Positions 62,301-64,000 of a stretch of 64,000 bases of DNA are shown here, piece after piece (the stretch's first letter is position 1; each line of letters begins with the position of its first letter). The stretch covers positions 62,001 through 126,000 of the forward strand of contig NZ_BBYF01000003.1 in the NCBI RefSeq assembly GCF_001894745.1, given 5' to 3'. This stretch comes from Paenibacillus sp. NAIST15-1. Lineage in GTDB: Bacteria > Bacillota > Bacilli > Paenibacillales > Paenibacillaceae. The notes under the pieces were generated by a model. It did not search any database, was not told where the DNA came from, and worked only from the letters and a program-made list of their open reading frames with translations. The position numbers and the translations under genes were made by a program.

Positions 62301-63959
62301 CAAAATATCATTAATACGTCGGCTTGGATATGCATGATCGATAGGCACATAGGCAGCTCCGACTTTCAAAATAGCCAGCACTCCGGCCACCAGCTCCATC
62401 GAATGCGTTCCATACACACCCACCTTGTGCCCGGAACCTATGCCGAGCTGCCGCAAGCGTACACTTAGTCGCAGAACCTGCCGATGCAGTTCCTGATAGT
62501 TCCATGTCTTGGTATACATACTGATAGCTATGCGTTCCGGCGTTAATTGCACTTGTTGTTCAAACAGCTCCACAACATTGTGGTTTGCGGGATACGATTG
62601 CGTTGTATCGTTAAATTCAACCAACAACCTATACCGCTCGTCTTCCGATAAAAGAGAAATTTGCTGAATCATCAGTTGCGGATGATTCATGATTTGCGTA
62701 GCGATCCTCATTATTCTATCAAACATTAGATCTATATCCTGTTTGCTGAATATGGCGCATCGATAATCAAATTCCAGCATCAACTCTCCTTCTGCCCATT
62801 CCTTTATCACCAACTGCAATGGAAGCTGTTGATAGCCCGAATGCAATTGTATGACTTCGAATGGCTGATCAAGTAATTGATTGCTCGGTACAAATGGATA
62901 ATAATTGACCGACAGTTGGAACAAGGATTCGTAGCCTCTTTTCTTCAACTGTAAATCCTGCATCAACAAGTCGAACGGATACTTCTGGTGAACATAACCG
63001 GTGCGAATTTCGCGCTTGACAGCGGATAACAGCTCCAACACCGCAACCTCCGGTTGAATATGGAACGGTACGGGCATTGTGCTTGTATACATGCCAATAG
63101 TTTGTTTATCTGCTGGACCGGAACGGTTGTATACAGGCAAACCTATCGTTACATCTGTCTGACCATACATTTTGAATATGTAGAGGTTCATTAATAGAAC
63201 AAAATAATCGTTCAGTGAACAGTTATATTTTTGTGTCCAATCATGTATGGACGAAGTGATTTCCCTGTCCAGCGCATAGGATGCCCGCTGCGCTTCAAGT
63301 CGGTCGGAGCCCATATGAAAAACAGGCTCAGGAATCGTCTGAAACTTTTCGTACCAATAAGCACGGTCCTTCGCAAAACGAGAAGATTGTGCATATTTCT
63401 GTTCTTGATTTATCAACTGTAAATACGTTTGATCTTCCTGTATCGCATCATCCTCGCCGCGAAATAACCGCTCATAATGATTGCAAATCTCTGCCGTCAG
63501 GAGTGGAAGCGACCAGCCGTCAAAAATCAAATGATGTATCTTGGCAAAAATACCGTAATGTTTCTCATCTAGCCGGTACACTTCAAATCGATAAAGGGGT
63601 TGTTGTCCATCTAGCGAAAGCGGCAAACGAAGTTGATTTTGCAACCATTGATCCAACACTTGTTGTGGGTTGGCTTTTGTGCTAAAATCCGTAAACTGCA
63701 GCCCGTGCTGACCATCCTTGGATACGGTCTGCATGGGGGCGTCATCTTCCTCTGAGATGACTAACCGAAATACCTGATTGCGAGCGATGACCGACCGAAT
63801 CGACTGCATCAACATATCCGCGTCTATCTGTCCATAGATATTTGCGATACCACAAATATGATGAATATTAGTATTGGGATATAGTTTTTCGGTATACCAG
63901 ATTCTCTTCTGAGGATGACTTAGCGGATAATGATAATCAGCATAATGAGGTATGATCAC
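59379..63959 (-). CDS. NRPS initiation module, C(starter)-A(Asn)-PCP-E
   Basis: A 1526-residue first module. C about 8-440 with HHLIFDG (142-148); at the start of an assembly line such a C domain acylates the first residue. A about 465-965 with YTSGSTGKPKG, EYGPTEA, YRTGDL and INGKID; code D654 L655 T658 K695 I718 G720 E745 V753 G754 K955 (DLTKIGEVGK), one conservative change from the Asn code DLTKLGEVGK. PCP Ser1016 in the LGGDS form that precedes E domains. E about 1070-1500 with HHLVVDG (1199-1205), EGHGRE (1335-1340) and RTVGWFTS (1350-1357). Expected product: N-acyl-D-Asn on the carrier. GTG 63959 start. Confidence 0.94.
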   Translation of the reverse strand: MIIPHYADYHYPLSHPQKRIWYTEKLYPNTNIHHICGIANIYGQIDADMLMQSIRSVIARNQVFRLVISEEDDAPMQTVSKDGQHGLQFTDFSTKANPQQVLDQWLQNQLRLPLSLDGQQPLYRFEVYRLDEKHYGIFAKIHHLIFDGWSLPLLTAEICNHYERLFRGEDDAIQEDQTYLQLINQEQKYAQSSRFAKDRAYWYEKFQTIPEPVFHMGSDRLEAQRASYALDREITSSIHDWTQKYNCSLNDYFVLLMNLYIFKMYGQTDVTIGLPVYNRSGPADKQTIGMYTSTMPVPFHIQPEVAVLELLSAVKREIRTGYVHQKYPFDLLMQDLQLKKRGYESLFQLSVNYYPFVPSNQLLDQPFEVIQLHSGYQQLPLQLVIKEWAEGELMLEFDYRCAIFSKQDIDLMFDRIMRIATQIMNHPQLMIQQISLLSEDERYRLLVEFNDTTQSYPANHNVVELFEQQVQLTPERIAISMYTKTWNYQELHRQVLRLSVRLRQLGIGSGHKVGVYGTHSMELVAGVLAILKVGAAYVPIDHAYPSRRINDILQDSTINCMVLNRELPADVDYSGTILWPEQQDEDDAAVWTITGPSAGPSELAYMIYTSGSTGKPKGVMIEHSNLTNYIWWAHKVYVRQTPEVFALYSSLSFDLTVTSIFTPLIGGHELRIYSESDHGFVLYDILRDNKVTVLKLTPAHLSLLREQSYTQSSIRTLIVGGENLNTSIAKEINDCFGANIHIYNEYGPTEATVGCMIHKYDPLEDTDVSVPIGKPAANVQLYVLDEHLQPVPTGCIGELFISGAGVARGYWNRERLSEAAFIPNPFHSQQKMYRTGDLVRFTERNHLEYMGRKDRQVKLNGYRIEIGEIETALLEIDEISNAAVLGYRMNDAEHTDQQTVNAGKSDQRSKLCAYLVMKTPVELAMIKTKLAAKLPLYMIPQLIEVNEIPLTINGKIDFSKLPVPIMELEVSVESNKDELQYLYSVEQQLLTDTLQQLLNIPVVRLEHEFFQLGGDSIKAIQLSSRMKTAGYVLKVNDILTYSRIGDMVAYLVKDKGAEQEDRHRIAEGVLKRSPIHEWFFDQQLTQQDYYHQSVLLSLDASVTLEMIESGLQALIVHHDSLRLNLNDDRVLFYNPVHLDLPLQVQQLDLSSLSYDQQLERIEAAGSTLKSSFDLQSDLLFKAIFFELGSQGARLLLTAHHLVVDGVSWRILLEDLITILTAKKDGHEAVLPAKTSSYQQWTEELEHYAASLTSTSISYWTEIFDDWSGGNAPNIRAVENRHTATVTKRLSADWTSQWLLRTNSAYHTEPVDLLIIALAQVVQQLDTGSCILLELEGHGRERFSEAVDVSRTVGWFTSIFPVRIELPAADLEQQIKLVKEQLRSVPNKGFDYLISRHLQPSSILSMLESPIGQMIRFNYLGDFVSLSAPGLFALAEEQTGHNNGLFNAFSVRLDVNAMTIGGQLRLSVTYVKEHFTTEAMDQLIHAWHDQLIAIITHCTARQSATYTPSDFETIGLDQAELDSLFID

Positions 63960-64000
63960 GAATTTTCAAACCTTTCCTTATCAGAATAGGCGCGAGTTCC
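63960..64000 (-). promoter_or_regulatory. Ribosome binding site of the first NRPS gene
   Basis: AAGGAAAGG lies 11 nt upstream of the GTG at 63959. The window ends 41 nt upstream, so the promoter and any regulator or trans-acyltransferase gene lie outside. Confidence 0.6.

Overview
The window looks like chromosomal DNA from a spore-forming, low-to-mid-GC Firmicute, most likely Paenibacillus or a close relative (Paenibacillaceae). The evidence is strong AGGAGG-type ribosome sites with GTG/TTG starts mixed in, a 45-residue gamma-type small acid-soluble spore protein at 19811-19948, a YtrA/YhcF-type GntR-ABC operon, and gene families typical of the group (TM2-TerB, DUF3885, DUF2569, YdaP-like pyruvate oxidase). 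No rRNA, tRNA or CRISPR array was seen.

Layout. (1) 1-10.1 kb is an AT-rich accessory region of small genes, nearly all on the minus strand: an edge-truncated TM2-TerB protein, a nucleoside deaminase, an MBL-fold hydrolase, a Zn-ribbon protein, an ABC/GntR efflux operon with a clear promoter and operator, several unrecognised proteins, a HAD phosphatase and a Nudix hydrolase. (2) 10.5-17.3 kb is a more GC-rich plus-strand catabolic operon: FAD oxidoreductase, carboxylate-type transporter, HyuA-like hydantoinase/oxoprolinase, an HExxH protein and an RpiR regulator. (3) 17.3-25.8 kb holds minus-strand housekeeping or metabolic genes: a nuclease-DinG helicase fusion, the spore protein, a sugar-lactone oxidase with a DSD1-like PLP enzyme, and a pyruvate oxidase. 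(4) 26-30.9 kb is a second accessory region with two convergent paralogous mini-genes and a run of single-gene units, each followed by an imperfect palindrome. (5) 31.4-64.0 kb is one long minus-strand nonribosomal peptide/polyketide cluster whose 5' end lies at or beyond the right edge.

The biosynthetic cluster reads, in transcription order: C-A(Asn)-PCP-E; PLP aminotransferase-like enzyme; C-A-PCP-KS-(AT remnant)-KR-ACP; C-A-PCP-C-A[GNAT insert]-PCP; SAM methyltransferase; S12 peptidase fused to a SyrD/PvdE-type ABC exporter; type II thioesterase; C-A-PCP-C; (half C)-A-PCP. The first module has a specificity code one residue from the classical Asn code and ends in an epimerase. With the peptidase-exporter this is the signature of an N-acyl-D-Asn prodrug pathway: an inactive capped product is made inside, then exported and uncapped outside. 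Three features are unusual: an acetyltransferase-like (GNAT) domain inserted between core motifs A8 and A9 of an adenylation domain, a PKS module whose AT is reduced and lacks the catalytic Ser, and the absence of any terminal thioesterase or reductase.

Both accessory regions carry a family of dispersed imperfect palindromes lying directly 3' of individual genes. They share a left core (ACATCT..CAACCAAG) and a right core (GCGTGAATAC..TGTTATA) and resemble integron attC sites. With single-gene units all in one orientation, this suggests a cassette-like gene acquisition system; no integrase gene is in the window, so that reading is an inference.
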